64,000 bases of DNA from Pseudomonas sp. P8_241 (GTDB lineage: Bacteria > Pseudomonadota > Gammaproteobacteria > Pseudomonadales > Pseudomonadaceae), in NCBI RefSeq assembly GCF_034008315.1, contig NZ_CP125377.1, positions 3,422,001-3,486,000 of the forward strand, given 5' to 3'. Positions 9,401 to 18,266 of the stretch are shown in pieces; the first letter of the stretch is position 1, and every line of letters starts with the position of its first letter. The notes under the pieces are model-generated. The model worked only from the letters and a program-made list of their open reading frames with translations. It was not told the DNA's origin and ran no database searches. A program made the translations under genes and the position numbers.

Positions 9401-12110
9401 GGGGGTGGTGACGTCCGGCAGCGAAGCTCCGCTGATCGACCGTCCCGGGGGCATTTTCGTACGTCCGGCGCAGCAGTTGTCGAACGAGGATCGTACGCTG
9501 ATCCTGTCGGTGGCGCGCCTGGTACTGAGCGAAAGCAACGGCAGCATTGCCGAACAAGTTCATCGGCGTCACGCAAGTCCGGTATACCCGGCGTTAGTAC
9601 CCACGCTCAAGCGCCAACCCAAGACAACGGCGGCAGTCCCCCTCCCAGCTATCGAAGGTTTGCTCCTGAGCAACGCTTATGGCGGCTTCAGCGCTGATGG
9701 CAACGAGTATGTCATGACCTTGCAGCCTGACAGGCCGACGCCGGCGCCATGGGCCAACGTGTTGGCCAACCCGCATTTCGGCACAGTGATTTCCGAAAGT
9801 GGTGGCGCTTACACCTGGATGGAAAACGCTCACGAATTCCGCCTCAGCCCCTGGCATAACGACCCGCTCACCGACGCCTGCGGCGAGGCGATCTATGTCC
9901 GCGATGAAGAAACCGGGCATTTCTGGTCGGTGACGCCACAGCCTTGTCCCGGCACTGGCACGTACCGAACCCGGCACGGCTTCGGCTACAGCGTCTTCGA
10001 GCACGATGAAGACGGTATCCACACCGAGTTGTGGGTTTATGTGGCGCTGGATGCTTCGATCAAATTCTCGCACCTGCAGATTCGAAATCGCTCAGGCCGC
10101 GCCCGACGCCTGTCGGCGACTTGCTATGTCGAGTGGGTGCTGGGCGACTTGCGCAGCAAATCAGCAATGCATGTGGTGACTGAAGCCGACCCCGCAAGTG
10201 GCGCATTTTTCGCCAGGAACGCCTATTCGATCGAGTTTTCCGAACGGGTGGCGTTCCTCGATACCGACTCGAGCGACACCAGTATCAGTGGTGATCGCAC
10301 CGAGTTCATCGGCCGCAACGGCAGCCTCAAAGCTCCCGCCGGATTACAGCAGGCACGACTGTCGGGACGTACAGGCGGCGGCTTCGATCCTTGTGCGGCG
10401 GTACAGGTTGCCCTGGACCTCGACAACGGTGATGGCCAGGACGTCGTCTTCCGACTCGGTGCAGCCAAGGATACTGCTTCAGCACTACGCCTGGTTCAAA
10501 AGTACCGGGGACTGGGTTCGGCTACCGTGGAACTCGAGGCCGTACGCGAACATTGGCGTTCGCTGCTTGGCGTGATTCAGATCCAGACGCCCGACCCAAG
10601 TATCGATGTCATGGTCAATGGCTGGCTGATGTACCAGGTGATCGCCTGTCGCTTCCAGGCCCGCAGTGGCTACTATCAGTCCGGGGGGGCTATCGGCTTT
10701 CGTGATCAACTGCAAGACAGCATGGCGATGATCCATGCCGATCCCGCCAGTGTGCGTGACCATTTGTTGCTGTGTGCAGCCCATCAATATGCCGAAGGCG
10801 ACGTTCAGCACTGGTGGCACCCGCCGCTCGATCGGGGTGTGCGCAGTGGCTGTTCGGACGATTATCTCTGGCTGGCATTGGCGACCAGCCACTATATCAA
10901 CGTCACCGCCGACCTCAGCGTGCTGGCCGAATCCGTGGGTTACCTTGAAGGCCGCCCACTCAATGCCGGGGAGGAGTCATATTACGACCTGCCGGGCAAA
11001 TCGCACCTCGAAGAAAGCCTCTATCAGCATTGTGTACGCGCAATCGAACACAGCCTGCAGCGCGGCAGCCACGGTCTGCCCTTGATGGGCACTGGCGACT
11101 GGAACGACGGGATGAATCTGGTCGGCCATCTGGGTCATGGGGAAAGCGTATGGCTGGGCTTTTTCGGCTACGAGGTTCTACAGCAGTTTGCCATCACCGC
11201 CCAATTGCATGGAGACCCTGCTTTCGCACAGCGTTGTACCCAACAGGCAGCCATGTTGCAGGCCAGTCTGGAGGAGCATGCCTGGGACGGATCATGGTAC
11301 CGGCGCGCCTGGTTTGACGACGGCCAGGTACTGGGCTCGGCCAAGAATGATGAATGCCGCATCGACTCGATCTCGCAAAGCTGGTCCGTACTGTCGGGTG
11401 CCGCCTCGCAAACGCGGCGCCGCACGGCCATGGCCTCATTCGAGCAGCATCTGGTGCGTCCTGACACAGGCGCGGTACTGCTGCTCGATCCGCCCTTCGA
11501 CACTGGCTCGCTTGAGCCCGGCTATATCAAGGGTTACGTGCCGGGAGTACGGGAAAATGGCGGCCAGTACACCCACGCTGCGGTGTGGGCCGGCATGGCT
11601 TTCGCAAGGCTTGGTGACAACACCAGGGCCTGGAGGTTGCTCAACATGATCAACCCCGCAGGCAATGAGATCGCCAGCCGGATCGAAACCTACAAGGTCG
11701 AGCCCTATGTCATGGCTGCCGACGTCTACGGCACGCCGCCACATGCGGGTCGTGGAGGTTGGACCTGGTACACCGGGTCGGCCGGCTGGACGTACCGATT
11801 CATCGTGGAGTCATTGCTTGGATTGCAGCGAGTCGGGACTTCATTGCAGATCGTACCGCTGCTGGCGCAAGGCTGGCCTGGTTATACGCTGCGCTACCGC
11901 TATGGGGCGACGCACTACCATATCAATGTGCGCCCCGGCACCGGCACTTCAGCTTCGATTACGCTGGACGGCGAGCTGCTGGGCAAGGACGCGCTGGAAT
12001 TACTCGATGACGGCAGAGAACATCAGGTCCTGGTGTCATGCCCGGTCACAGCGGATCAACCAGAAACTTCAGGGCGTGATAGACCCGTCGAAGCCGATCT
12101 TGAGCGCTGA
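3435..12110 (+). CDS. ndvB: cyclic beta-1,2-glucan synthase (NdvB/ChvB type)
   Basis: 2891 residues, the usual giant size of this family. It makes cyclic beta-1,2-glucan from UDP-glucose at the inner membrane; the product goes to the periplasm and serves osmoadaptation and host or biofilm interactions. Order of parts: cytoplasmic N-terminal region (1-400); two hydrophobic spans near 415-480; a GT84 glycosyltransferase domain with LDTDT around D644 and D646 and a (Q/R)xxRW-like RRHRW ending at W793; more membrane spans near 845-1000; a glycoamylase-like domain; two carbohydrate-binding Glyco_transf_36 repeats (from about 1580 and 2070); and a C-terminal GH94 phosphorylase domain with GTGDWNDGMN, whose Asp at about 2558 is the expected general acid. 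AGGA at 3427-3430 precedes the ATG. The gene appears monocistronic. Confidence 0.93.
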   Translation: MQNILTRTLSSLWRSPAIWLRWSAARHKFEYEPILRSDLFNAQQIADHGIVLARQHLLGRLSKKDALLGRLTDNQLILERSCATLRTVQLSSRRATPAAEWLLDNFYLIEENIRTARTHLPNGYSRELPRLSEGPSAGLPRVYDIALETIAHGDGRIDAQSLNSFIASYQTITPLALGELWAIPIMLRLALIENLRRVASRVMANRDDRNLADDWADRLIEIAERDAKSVVLTVADMARSAPPMTPSFVAELARRLHGQSAALILPMAWIEQTLGESGLTVERLVQLDAQQQSGDQVSISNSIASLRLLAATDWREFVERLSHVEQQLCTDPAGVYAKMDFATRDHYRHVVERLARHCVQSETKVAQAAIELATTTQPTAGVTGHVGYYLVADGLLSLEQALHASVPLLERWKRLLQSAPLKFYLCPALLLTLLLAWPFLSSAYRSGTPIWCLVLLAVPTLLMTSRLAIGLVNWLVTLTVVPSILPRLDYSEGIPAEARTLVAVPTMFANAGDIEALAESLEVRFLANRDANLHFALLSDFMDAPAEVMPEDAELLALARHLVETLNRKYADGQVDRFFLLHRPRHWSSTERVWMGHERKRGKLAELNALLRDKGLPGKGQDRFALIVGDVAPLGSVRFVITLDTDTLLPRDVARQCIGAMMHPLNHPVFDEQSGQIVSGYAILQPRVGISLPSTARSTYARLFGSDAGVDPYTRAVSDVYQDLFQNGSFIGKGIYAVDAFEQALEGCLPDNCILSHDLIEGCYARSGLLSDVQLYEEYPSRYSADAKRRHRWIRGDWQVLYWALPWAPKPQGGFAPNRLSALARWKIFDNLRRSLEPGAFLVMLTWGWLGTAEPVSWTLAVVILVFLQPVLQSVLALVQKAADIPLGQHLSAALRTSGQHFMRALLSIVWLPSDALLSIDAIGRSLWRMLVSKRRLLQWQPSREVERSSGNDLPGMYRSMWISPALALILFAALLPSLSVLALAAPLLLVWLASPAIAWWISLPTTPAAFNPSAQDLRFLRMLSRKTWAFFDRYVGPEDNWLPPDNVQEIPKPTIAHRTSPTNMGMALLSHLAAHDFGYLSTGRLLERITATLDCMAGLERHHGHFYNWYDTRTLQPLAPRYVSTVDSGNLAGLLLTLRPGLLGLVDTPLFDQRTLGGLGDTLDVLQQALQGVNLDDCAVLELRAKVELATVQDTPDNILQLLDLADALVIDHPATSAEEAHYWLQALQAQCADLRTERLRFELPQATAQARAPALTLRQMAEIDCTQWLPADQAQVQAVQRLARARIIHLERLAELSASLASMDFTFLYDAQRDLFSIGYNADERRLDNGYYDLLASEVRLTNFVVIAQGQLPQQAWFTLGRLLSNNRGVPVLLSWSGSMFEYLMPNLVMPSYEGTLLEQTCRAAVALQIEHGNQLGIPWGVSESGYNTLDAHFNYQYRAFGVSGLGLKRGLAEDTVIAPYASALALMVEPEAACRNLQRLAAQGSAGRYGLYEAVDYTEARLPRGQRYAVVQSFMAHHQGMSLLALTSLLLDRPMQRRFESIPAFQATILLLQERVPKTAAPYLHAAQDPATEEGGRTQETRLRVFADPGRKRPAVQLLSNGHYHVMLSSAGGGYSRCNDIAVTRWHEDATCDNWGMFCYLRDVTSGVFWSSAHQPTRHRPESHEAIFSDARAEFRVRELDFDTHTEIVVSPEDDIELRRLHITNRARVRRSVEITTYAEVVLAPAISDALHPAFSNLFVQTELLPTLQAIICTRRPRSSKEAAPWMCHLLAAHGVDIDAISYETDRARFIGRGRNVAAPAALDGNVQQLSGTAGSVLDPIVAIRCRISLEPGQAATIDLVTGVADSREGCLYLINKYRDRHLADRVFDLAWTHGQVLLRQLNVSLEDARLFEQMASSIIYANASSRTENSVLMANRRDQSSLWGQAISGDLPIVLLQIATVENIELVHQMVKAHAYWRQKGLVVDLVIWNEDQAGYRQQLQDLIMGVVTSGSEAPLIDRPGGIFVRPAQQLSNEDRTLILSVARLVLSESNGSIAEQVHRRHASPVYPALVPTLKRQPKTTAAVPLPAIEGLLLSNAYGGFSADGNEYVMTLQPDRPTPAPWANVLANPHFGTVISESGGAYTWMENAHEFRLSPWHNDPLTDACGEAIYVRDEETGHFWSVTPQPCPGTGTYRTRHGFGYSVFEHDEDGIHTELWVYVALDASIKFSHLQIRNRSGRARRLSATCYVEWVLGDLRSKSAMHVVTEADPASGAFFARNAYSIEFSERVAFLDTDSSDTSISGDRTEFIGRNGSLKAPAGLQQARLSGRTGGGFDPCAAVQVALDLDNGDGQDVVFRLGAAKDTASALRLVQKYRGLGSATVELEAVREHWRSLLGVIQIQTPDPSIDVMVNGWLMYQVIACRFQARSGYYQSGGAIGFRDQLQDSMAMIHADPASVRDHLLLCAAHQYAEGDVQHWWHPPLDRGVRSGCSDDYLWLALATSHYINVTADLSVLAESVGYLEGRPLNAGEESYYDLPGKSHLEESLYQHCVRAIEHSLQRGSHGLPLMGTGDWNDGMNLVGHLGHGESVWLGFFGYEVLQQFAITAQLHGDPAFAQRCTQQAAMLQASLEEHAWDGSWYRRAWFDDGQVLGSAKNDECRIDSISQSWSVLSGAASQTRRRTAMASFEQHLVRPDTGAVLLLDPPFDTGSLEPGYIKGYVPGVRENGGQYTHAAVWAGMAFARLGDNTRAWRLLNMINPAGNEIASRIETYKVEPYVMAADVYGTPPHAGRGGWTWYTGSAGWTYRFIVESLLGLQRVGTSLQIVPLLAQGWPGYTLRYRYGATHYHINVRPGTGTSASITLDGELLGKDALELLDDGREHQVLVSCPVTADQPETSGRDRPVEADLER

Positions 12111-12138
12111 GATACAGCGCTCCTGGCGAGGCCTGAGT

Positions 12139-12318
12139 TCAGGCAGGAAGATTCGGGCCCTGGTGGTGTGGCTGCACAGCCTTACTCAACTTGGTGTGTA
12201 CAGGCTGGTTGGCAGACTGCCCAGGCTTGTAATGCAGGGGTATTGGCATGCTCTGTGGCTGTTTCGCAGTGGGCTTGCCAGGGCCCTGGCGAAGATTGGG
12301 GTCAATGTGTTTGCTCAT
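12139..12318 (-). CDS. small hypothetical protein, 59 residues
   Basis: Starting at the ATG preceded by GGAG eight bases upstream (CTGGAGAATGCCATG on the minus strand), the frame encodes a basic, Pro/Gln/His-rich peptide beginning MSKHIDPNLRQGPGKP and ending at TGA. It is convergent with ndvB and divergent from the Crp/Fnr gene. No domain is recognised and no hydrophobic segment is visible. The good ribosome site and the otherwise empty gap support it, but low complexity makes it uncertain. Confidence 0.4.
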   Translation of the reverse strand: MSKHIDPNLRQGPGKPTAKQPQSMPIPLHYKPGQSANQPVHTKLSKAVQPHHQGPNLPA

Positions 12319-12456
12319 GGCATTCTCCAGCGTTCGGCGCTGCAGATGCGGCGTCGTTCCCTTGAGCATCGCAAATTTCAGCGGCTACTTCGGTGCGTTG
12401 CCCCGCATAGTGCGCTTTGGAGTAACCTGTCCCCATCAGGGTATTCCCCTTGAACG

Positions 12457-13194
12457 GTGGCTGATATGTTTGCTGTACCCAAGCCACAACAGAACTACCT
12501 CCTGGCAGCACTTCCGGCGCAAGCGCTGGATCGCCTGCTCCCCCACCTTGAACCGGTCGAGCTGCCACTTGGCAAAGTGCTCTATGAGTCCGGCGGCGCT
12601 CTGCGGCATGTCTACTTCCCCACCGACTCCATCGTGTCTCTGTTGTATGTGATGGAGAACGGTGCCGCGGCCGAGATTTCGGTTGTCGGCAATGAAGGCT
12701 TGATCGGTATTGCAGTATTCATGGGCGGTGAAAGCACCCCGAGTCGGGCCGTTGTGCAAAGTGCCGGGCATGCGTTCCGGTTACCCGGTCAGCAGCTCAA
12801 GGACGAGTTCAACCGCCATGAAGAGATGCTTCTGCTGATGCTGCGTTACACCCAGGCACTGATCACACAAATGGCTCAGACGGCGGTATGCAACCGCCAC
12901 CACTCCATCGACCAGCAACTGTGTCGCTGGTTGCTGTTGTCGCTTGATCGCCTGAAAGGCAATGAATTGACCATGACCCAGGAATTGATCGCCAACATGC
13001 TTGGTGTACGCCGGGAAGGCGTGACCGACGCCGCCGGCAAGCTACAGCGCCTGGGTGTTATCGAATACAGTCGGGGGCACATCAAGATCCTCGACAGGGC
13101 CCGGCTCGAAGAGCTCAGTTGCGAATGCTACGCCGTGGTCAGGAGAGAAACCGAACGATTGCTGCCCTACTTTCCATTGCGGCGTGTCCCATGA
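12457..13194 (+). CDS. Crp/Fnr-family transcriptional regulator
   Basis: 245 residues with an N-terminal cyclic-nucleotide-binding-like beta-roll (about 15-140, including HVYFPTDSIVSLL and VGNEGLIGI) and a C-terminal winged helix with a helix-turn-helix around MTQELIANMLGVRREGVTDA. There is no Fnr-type N-terminal cysteine cluster, and I do not see the full cAMP pocket, so the ligand is unknown. The first possible start is GTG at 12457; an ATG in frame at 12466 is equally plausible. It follows ndvB by about 350 bp and is probably separately transcribed. Confidence 0.85.
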   Translation: MADMFAVPKPQQNYLLAALPAQALDRLLPHLEPVELPLGKVLYESGGALRHVYFPTDSIVSLLYVMENGAAAEISVVGNEGLIGIAVFMGGESTPSRAVVQSAGHAFRLPGQQLKDEFNRHEEMLLLMLRYTQALITQMAQTAVCNRHHSIDQQLCRWLLLSLDRLKGNELTMTQELIANMLGVRREGVTDAAGKLQRLGVIEYSRGHIKILDRARLEELSCECYAVVRRETERLLPYFPLRRVP

Positions 13195-13263
13195 AGCTGC
13201 CCCCTGAACGATTAAGCCGATCTGTTGCGTCGACCGGTTGAATCCACAGCCATAAACCGTCAT

Positions 13264-13407
13264 TCACAGCGGGTGCCCTTCCCCCCGAATGCAGAATGTC
13301 AGGTTGACCCGTGCGATCTCGCCATTTTCCGAGGTAAGTAGTAAGCCGCAGTCAGCTTCCTCGAAGAGAACCTCAGAACCGGGCAGTAACTCGTCATCTG
13401 CGGGCAT
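13264..13407 (-). pseudogene. N-terminal scrap of a PAS sensor kinase
   Basis: A 47-residue frame reads MPADDELLPGSEVLFEEADC, then a GLLLTSENGEIARVNLTFC segment. This is the opening of PAS-type sensor kinases of this genus (acidic start, then GLLL, a short turn and RVN.TF). The frame leaves PAS homology after TFC and stops. The continuation expected for such a kinase lies on the opposite strand just to the right, so this is one piece of a broken, inverted gene. No Shine-Dalgarno is visible. Confidence 0.55.
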
Positions 13408-13537
13408 TTGTATTCACTGACCAATGGGGCCGATATCTGGAAAATTATAGACACCACTCGCGCAAGGACCCTCAAAATTTGCTCCTTTCGCAGTGAATGG
13501 ACAGCTGTGAGCATTCTGCGGGTATATTTCATGAAAT

Positions 13538-13799
13538 GACGTGTTCAAAGCGGCGGATAGCCAAAGGTACGAGCGCGAACTGCTCAATGCCCGAATGCTT
13601 GCCGAAAGGCATTTGGTGAAACACCTCAAGAACGACGCGTGCTGGATATGACCCAGGACAAGTTGCGTATCACGTACGCTGCGGCTGAAGACAGTGCCCT
13701 GTTCGCCGAGCAGCTTATCGGGATTGTCAGTCATGACCTGCGCAACCCGTTGTCGGCCATAAAAATGGCAACGGAACTGCCTCGCTCGATTAACTAACT
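13538..13799 (+). pseudogene. PAS/HisKA sensor kinase fragment, frameshifted
   Basis: In one frame 13538-13651 reads DVFKAADSQRYERELLNARM and ends at TGA 13649. In the next frame, from about 13642, the text continues LDMTQDKLRIT and then EQLIGIVSHDLRNPLSAIKM. The last phrase is the histidine-kinase H-box with phospho-acceptor His in SHDLRNP. The frame ends at TAA before the ATPase domain. Together with the inverted N-terminal piece at 13264-13407 this marks a destroyed kinase gene: the middle lies on the opposite strand, is frameshifted, and lacks its catalytic domain. Confidence 0.7.
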
Positions 13800-14101
13800 G
13801 AAATTGATCTCAGCGCAGCCACGCCCCTTCCGAGTTCGTCGAAGATGGCTTGGCATACCCGTCCTCTATGGGACGATGCCGCTTTGCTTCACAAAAAATG
13901 GTGAGGAAGCTCGTTTTCAGGGAGCAGTCTCATGTGTGAAACAACGTTTTTGAATCGCCCCTGGTTTCCTGGACTCCACCACCGACCGGTTTGGGTCGAT
14001 CAGAGCCCTTTACAATCGACACTGCACTCAGGATTTTTGAGCGCTCTGATCCTGGGTGAACGCTTGACGGCGGGAGCCTGACGCAGCAGAGGTGCACTGC
14101 G
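13800..14101. other. intergenic; possible 49-residue frame
   Basis: Mostly non-coding space between the kinase remnant and the convergent arsJ. A frame from ATG 13932 to TGA 14081 with GGGAG just upstream would give a 49-residue peptide of no known family; I do not call it a gene. An inverted repeat TGACGCAG / CTGCGTCA (14079-14086 and 14097-14104) overlaps the arsJ stop and could form a weak terminator hairpin. Confidence 0.35.
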
Positions 14102-15337
14102 TCATGTCTGACGGTTTAAAATCGCCTCGGCATGCCTGGGTAAGGCGATAGAAATTACAGCGGCCAGCAGCACGCAGACCGAGGAAACCCACAAGCAAGT
14201 CTCCAACCCGTAACCCTGATAAATCCAGCCGGACAGCACGGTGCCGAGCAATCGGCCCAGGGCGTTGGACATGTAGTAGAAACCCACGTCCAGCGATACC
14301 CCGTCTTCTTTGGCATACGAGACGATGAGATAGCTGTGCAGAGAAGAATTCACCGCGAACAGCGCGCCGAATACCATCAACCCACCCAGCAGCACAATGT
14401 GCGGCGACCAACCCGTCGAGAGACCGAGGGCGATTGCCGCAGGCAGCCCTGCCAGCGCAAGTGCCCAGAGAAATGCCGCACGACCATCCGGTACGTGGCC
14501 GCGTTTCTTACCGGTTATGTTTGGGGCCAACGATTGAATGACGCCGTAGCCGATGACCCAGGCCGCAAGAAAGCCACCAACCTTCCAGAAGTCCCAGCCG
14601 AATACGCTACTCAGGTAGACCGGCAACGCCACCACGAACCAGACATCGCGGGCACCAAAGAGGAACATTCGCGCAGCCGAGAGGATATTGATCGCCCGGC
14701 TCTTGGAGAGAATGTCGCGAAACTTCGGTTTGGCCTTGGCTTTGCCCAGATCCTTCTTCAACAGGAACAGGCTGACTATCCAGATCAACGCCAGAGTCGC
14801 GGCCATTGCTAGCACGGCAACCGTAAAGCCCAGCAATGCCAGCAGCGCACTGCCCAGGAAGAAACCCACGCCTTTGAGCGCGTTCTTCGAGCCGGTAAGG
14901 ATCGCCACCCATTGGTAGAGGGTGCCTTGTTGGTTGTCGGGCACCAGGAGTTTGATGGAACTCTTGGCGCTCATCTTGTTGAGGTCTTTGGCAATGCCCG
15001 ACAACGCCTGAGCGCCCATCACCCAAGGGATGGTCAGCCAGGCGGCGGGCACAGTCAGCATCAACAAGGCTGCCACTTGGAGCCCCAAACCAATGTTCAT
15101 GGTGCGATTGAGACCTAGACGGGCACCCAGGTAACCGCCGACCAGATTGGTAATGACGCCGAAGATTTCATAGAACAGAAACAGGAACGCAATCTGTAAC
15201 GGGCTGTAGCCCAACGCATGGAAGTGCAACACCACCAACATGCGCAAGGCGCCGTCGGTGAGAGTAAAAGCCCAGTAATTGCCGGTCACTGACAGGTACT
15301 GGCGCACTTGCGGGGAAAGGGCTGACAACGCGTTCAT
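14102..15337 (-). CDS. arsJ: ArsJ, organoarsenical efflux MFS permease
   Basis: 411 residues with about 11-12 hydrophobic segments and the conserved opening NYWAFTLTDGALRMLVVLHF typical of ArsJ. In this system the partner GAPDH makes 1-arseno-3-phosphoglycerate from arsenate and glyceraldehyde 3-phosphate; ArsJ exports it, and it then falls apart to arsenate outside. That biochemistry is established for the ArsJ/GAPDH pair. The gene is last in the operon and starts 12 bases after the GAPDH stop codon. Confidence 0.93.
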   Translation of the reverse strand: MNALSALSPQVRQYLSVTGNYWAFTLTDGALRMLVVLHFHALGYSPLQIAFLFLFYEIFGVITNLVGGYLGARLGLNRTMNIGLGLQVAALLMLTVPAAWLTIPWVMGAQALSGIAKDLNKMSAKSSIKLLVPDNQQGTLYQWVAILTGSKNALKGVGFFLGSALLALLGFTVAVLAMAATLALIWIVSLFLLKKDLGKAKAKPKFRDILSKSRAINILSAARMFLFGARDVWFVVALPVYLSSVFGWDFWKVGGFLAAWVIGYGVIQSLAPNITGKKRGHVPDGRAAFLWALALAGLPAAIALGLSTGWSPHIVLLGGLMVFGALFAVNSSLHSYLIVSYAKEDGVSLDVGFYYMSNALGRLLGTVLSGWIYQGYGLETCLWVSSVCVLLAAVISIALPRHAEAILNRQT

Positions 15338-15349
15338 GATCTCTCCCTG

Positions 15350-16354
15350 TTAATCGGCCATGCCGACCAGTTTGGCCAGCTCAACAGCACGATTGGCATA
15401 ACCCCATTCGTTGTCGTACCAGGCATAAATCTTCACTTGAGTGCCATTGATCACCATCGTCGAAAGCGCATCGATGATCGATGAGCGCGGGTCGGTGCGG
15501 TAGTCGATGGACACCAGTGGGCGCGTCTCATAGCCGAGAATGTTTTTCAGCGGGCCTTCTGCCGCCGCTTTAAGCAACGCATTAACCTCATCCACCGAGG
15601 TGGCGCGCTCCACTTCGAACACACAATCGGTGAGCGAGGCATTCGCCAACGGTACGCGAACCGCGTGACCATTCAGGCGGCCACGCAGTTCGGGGAAGAT
15701 TTGCGCAATGGCGGTGGCCGAGCCAGTGCTGGTCGGGATGAGACTCATGCCTGAAGCGCGGGCGCGGCGCAGATCCTTGTGCGGCTGATCGAGGATGCTC
15801 TGGGTGTTGGTCAGGTCGTGAATGGTGGTGATCGAACCGTGGCGAATGCCCAGGTTCTCGTGGATCACTTTGACGACCGGGGCCAGGCAATTGGTGGTGC
15901 AGGAAGCAGCGGTCACAATGCGGTGCTGCGCCGGGTCGAACAGGTGCTGGTTAACGCCCATCACCACGTTCAAGGCACCTTGCTCCTTGACCGGCGCACA
16001 GACCACCACACGCTTAACGCCCTGATCCAAGTAGGTCTGCAACACAGCCACAGTCTTCATCTTGCCGCTGGCCTCGATCACCAGATCGCAACCCGACCAG
16101 TCGGTGTCGGCAATCGCTTTGTTCGCGGTGACCTTGATGCGCTTGCCGCCAATCACTACATGATCGCCTTCTGCGCAGGCTTCGTTGTTCCAACGACCAT
16201 GCACAGAGTCGAAGTTGATCAGGTGCGCATGGGTTACTGCATCGCCTGCCGGGTCGTTGATTTGCACGAACTCGAACTCTGGCCAGCCCCAGGCTGCACG
16301 CAGGGCGAGACGACCGATGCGACCGAAACCGTTGATACCTACTTTGATGCTCAT
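15350..16354 (-). CDS. gapdh: ars-operon glyceraldehyde-3-phosphate dehydrogenase
   Basis: 334 residues with an N-terminal Rossmann motif INGFGRIGR (8-16), the active-site SCTTNC, and [10 protein letters not shown] near the C-terminus. The ATG gives the standard length. The position between arsH and arsJ marks it as the dedicated copy that forms 1-arseno-3-phosphoglycerate for ArsJ, not the glycolytic housekeeping enzyme; this role is inferred from context and the known ArsJ pairing. Confidence 0.93.
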   Translation of the reverse strand: MSIKVGINGFGRIGRLALRAAWGWPEFEFVQINDPAGDAVTHAHLINFDSVHGRWNNEACAEGDHVVIGGKRIKVTANKAIADTDWSGCDLVIEASGKMKTVAVLQTYLDQGVKRVVVCAPVKEQGALNVVMGVNQHLFDPAQHRIVTAASCTTNCLAPVVKVIHENLGIRHGSITTIHDLTNTQSILDQPHKDLRRARASGMSLIPTSTGSATAIAQIFPELRGRLNGHAVRVPLANASLTDCVFEVERATSVDEVNALLKAAAEGPLKNILGYETRPLVSIDYRTDPRSSIIDALSTMVINGTQVKIYAWYDNEWGYANRAVELAKLVGMAD

Positions 16355-16467
16355 GCTGTTGTTCTCTTGGGGCTGCTGACTGGGGGCAATTACGACTTGG
16401 CGATGTCGAATTGGCTGGCGTAGTTGATAGGCGCAGGGTGCTGAATCGCACGCGGGCGCAGCGTCCT

Positions 16468-17184
16468 TCAGATAGAGCGTTGATTAACGCGCCTGGAGAG
16501 TTCTTCCGCCGACTCCTTACGCTCGGAATAGCGGTCGACCAGATAGTCCTGCCGCTCGCGCAGTAACAATGTGAACTTCACCAGCTCTTCCATTACGTCC
16601 ACGACACGGTCGTAGAATGCCGAGGGCTTCATGCGCCCCGCCTCGTCGAACTCCAGGTAGGCCTTCGGCACCGAGGACTGGTTGGGAATGGTGACCATAC
16701 GCATCCAGCGACCCAATACACGTAGCTGGTTGACCACGTTGAAAGATTGCGAGCCACCACAAACCTGCATCACCGCCAGCGTCTTGCCCTGAGTTGGGCG
16801 CACTGCGCCCATGGTCAACGGAATCCAGTCGATCTGCGCCTTGAACACTGCGCTCATCGAGCCGTGGCGTTCGGGGGAGCACCAGACCTGACCTTCTGAC
16901 CAGAGCACCAGCTCGCGTAGCTCCTGCACTTTGGGGTGGCTGTCCGGCACATCATCTGGCAACGGCAGCTCAGATGGATTGAAGATGCGAGTTTCTGCGC
17001 CGAAATGTTGCAACAGGCGCGCAGCCTCTTCAGTCAGCAGGCGGCTGAACGAACGCTCGCGGGTCGAGCCGTAGAGCAGCAGGATTCGCGGTTTGTGGGT
17101 AGCCGACAGCGTGCTGCCGAGTTTATCGAGGGTCGGCAGGTCGACCAGTTCGGCATCGAGGTTGGGGATCAGTTCTTCAGTCAT
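16468..17184 (-). CDS. arsH: ArsH, NADPH-dependent FMN reductase
   Basis: 238 residues from the ATG preceded by AGGAGT (about six bases). The longer open frame reaching 17256 would overlap acr3 and lacks that site. The flavodoxin-like fold shows the FMN phosphate loop [13 protein letters not shown], and [18 protein letters not shown] is a typical ArsH phrase. ArsH oxidises trivalent organoarsenicals and reduces flavins with NADPH. It starts a few bases after the acr3 stop, so the two are probably translated together. Confidence 0.93.
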   Translation of the reverse strand: MTEELIPNLDAELVDLPTLDKLGSTLSATHKPRILLLYGSTRERSFSRLLTEEAARLLQHFGAETRIFNPSELPLPDDVPDSHPKVQELRELVLWSEGQVWCSPERHGSMSAVFKAQIDWIPLTMGAVRPTQGKTLAVMQVCGGSQSFNVVNQLRVLGRWMRMVTIPNQSSVPKAYLEFDEAGRMKPSAFYDRVVDVMEELVKFTLLLRERQDYLVDRYSERKESAEELSRRVNQRSI

Positions 17185-17188
17185 ACGT

Positions 17189-18250
17189 TTACTCCTGAGC
17201 GATGGCGCCCTTCGGATGATCGAACCAGCGGCGCTTGAGCCAGAGGGCCACGCCAACCAGGGAGATCAGTACCGGCACTTCCACCAGCGGGCCAATCACC
17301 GTGGCAAAGGCTACCGGCGAAGCGAGGCCGAATGTGGCAATGGCCACAGCGATGGCCAGTTCGAAGTTGTTGCTGGCAGCGGTAAAGGCCAGTGCAGTGG
17401 TGCGTGGATAATCCGCGCGGAGCAGCTTGCCCATCCAAAAGCTGATGAAAAACATCACCACGAAGTAGATGGTCAACGGGATAGCGATACGCAGCACATC
17501 CAGCGGAAGCTGCAACACCATGTCGCCCTTGAGGCTGAACATCGCCACGATGGTCAGCAACAGCGCGACCAGGGTCAGAGGGCTGATGCGCGGAATGAAG
17601 CGCTGGCTGTACCAGGTTTCGCCTTTGCGGCTGATGAGGATTTTGCGTGTAAGGAAACCAGCCAGGAATGGGATGCCCAGGTAGATCAGCACGGACTCGG
17701 CGATGCTGACAAAGTTGGTGTCAATCACACTGCCCTGAAGGCCGAACAATGGCGGCAGTAGACCTAAGAAGACCCATGCATACACGCTGAAGAACAGGAT
17801 CTGGAAGATGCTGTTGAAGGCCACCAACCCGGCGACATATTGGTTATTGCCACCCGCAATCTGATTCCACACCAGCACCATGGCGATGCAGCGCGCCAGA
17901 CCGATAAGGATCAGGCCTGTCATGTACTCCGGCTTGTCAGCGAGAAACACGATGGCCAGTACGAACATCAGCACTGGGCCGATCACCCAGTTCTGAATCA
18001 GCGAAAGGGCCAGAATGCGCTTGTCCTTGAATACCTCCGGCAGCTCTTCGTACCTGACCTTAGCCAGCGGCGGATACATCATTACGATCAGGCCGATGGC
18101 AATCGGGATATTGGTCGAACCCACCGAAAGGCTGTTAAGCCAGACCGGCAGCCCTTCGAACAGACTACCCAAGCTGACACCAATCGCCATGGCGAGAAAT
18201 ATCCAGACCGTCAGGTAGCGATCTAAAAAAGAAAGACGACTTTTACTCAT
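17189..18250 (-). CDS. acr3: Acr3-family arsenite efflux permease
   Basis: About 353 residues with ten hydrophobic segments. Acr3 hallmarks are the conserved cysteine in [13 protein letters not shown] and [19 protein letters not shown] near the end. It exports arsenite using the proton gradient across the inner membrane. The ATG at 18250 ([13 protein letters not shown]) lies seven bases after GGGGA; starts ten residues upstream are possible. The gene follows arsC by 16 bases. It is often named arsB in annotations although it is unrelated to true ArsB. Confidence 0.92.
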   Translation of the reverse strand: MSKSRLSFLDRYLTVWIFLAMAIGVSLGSLFEGLPVWLNSLSVGSTNIPIAIGLIVMMYPPLAKVRYEELPEVFKDKRILALSLIQNWVIGPVLMFVLAIVFLADKPEYMTGLILIGLARCIAMVLVWNQIAGGNNQYVAGLVAFNSIFQILFFSVYAWVFLGLLPPLFGLQGSVIDTNFVSIAESVLIYLGIPFLAGFLTRKILISRKGETWYSQRFIPRISPLTLVALLLTIVAMFSLKGDMVLQLPLDVLRIAIPLTIYFVVMFFISFWMGKLLRADYPRTTALAFTAASNNFELAIAVAIATFGLASPVAFATVIGPLVEVPVLISLVGVALWLKRRWFDHPKGAIAQE

Positions 18251-18266
18251 TGTCATATCCCCAGAG

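Noticed and set aside
13932..14081. A 49-residue frame with GGGAG upstream
   Set aside because: No family, odd composition and it lies in decayed sequence; kept only as a note in the intergenic entry.
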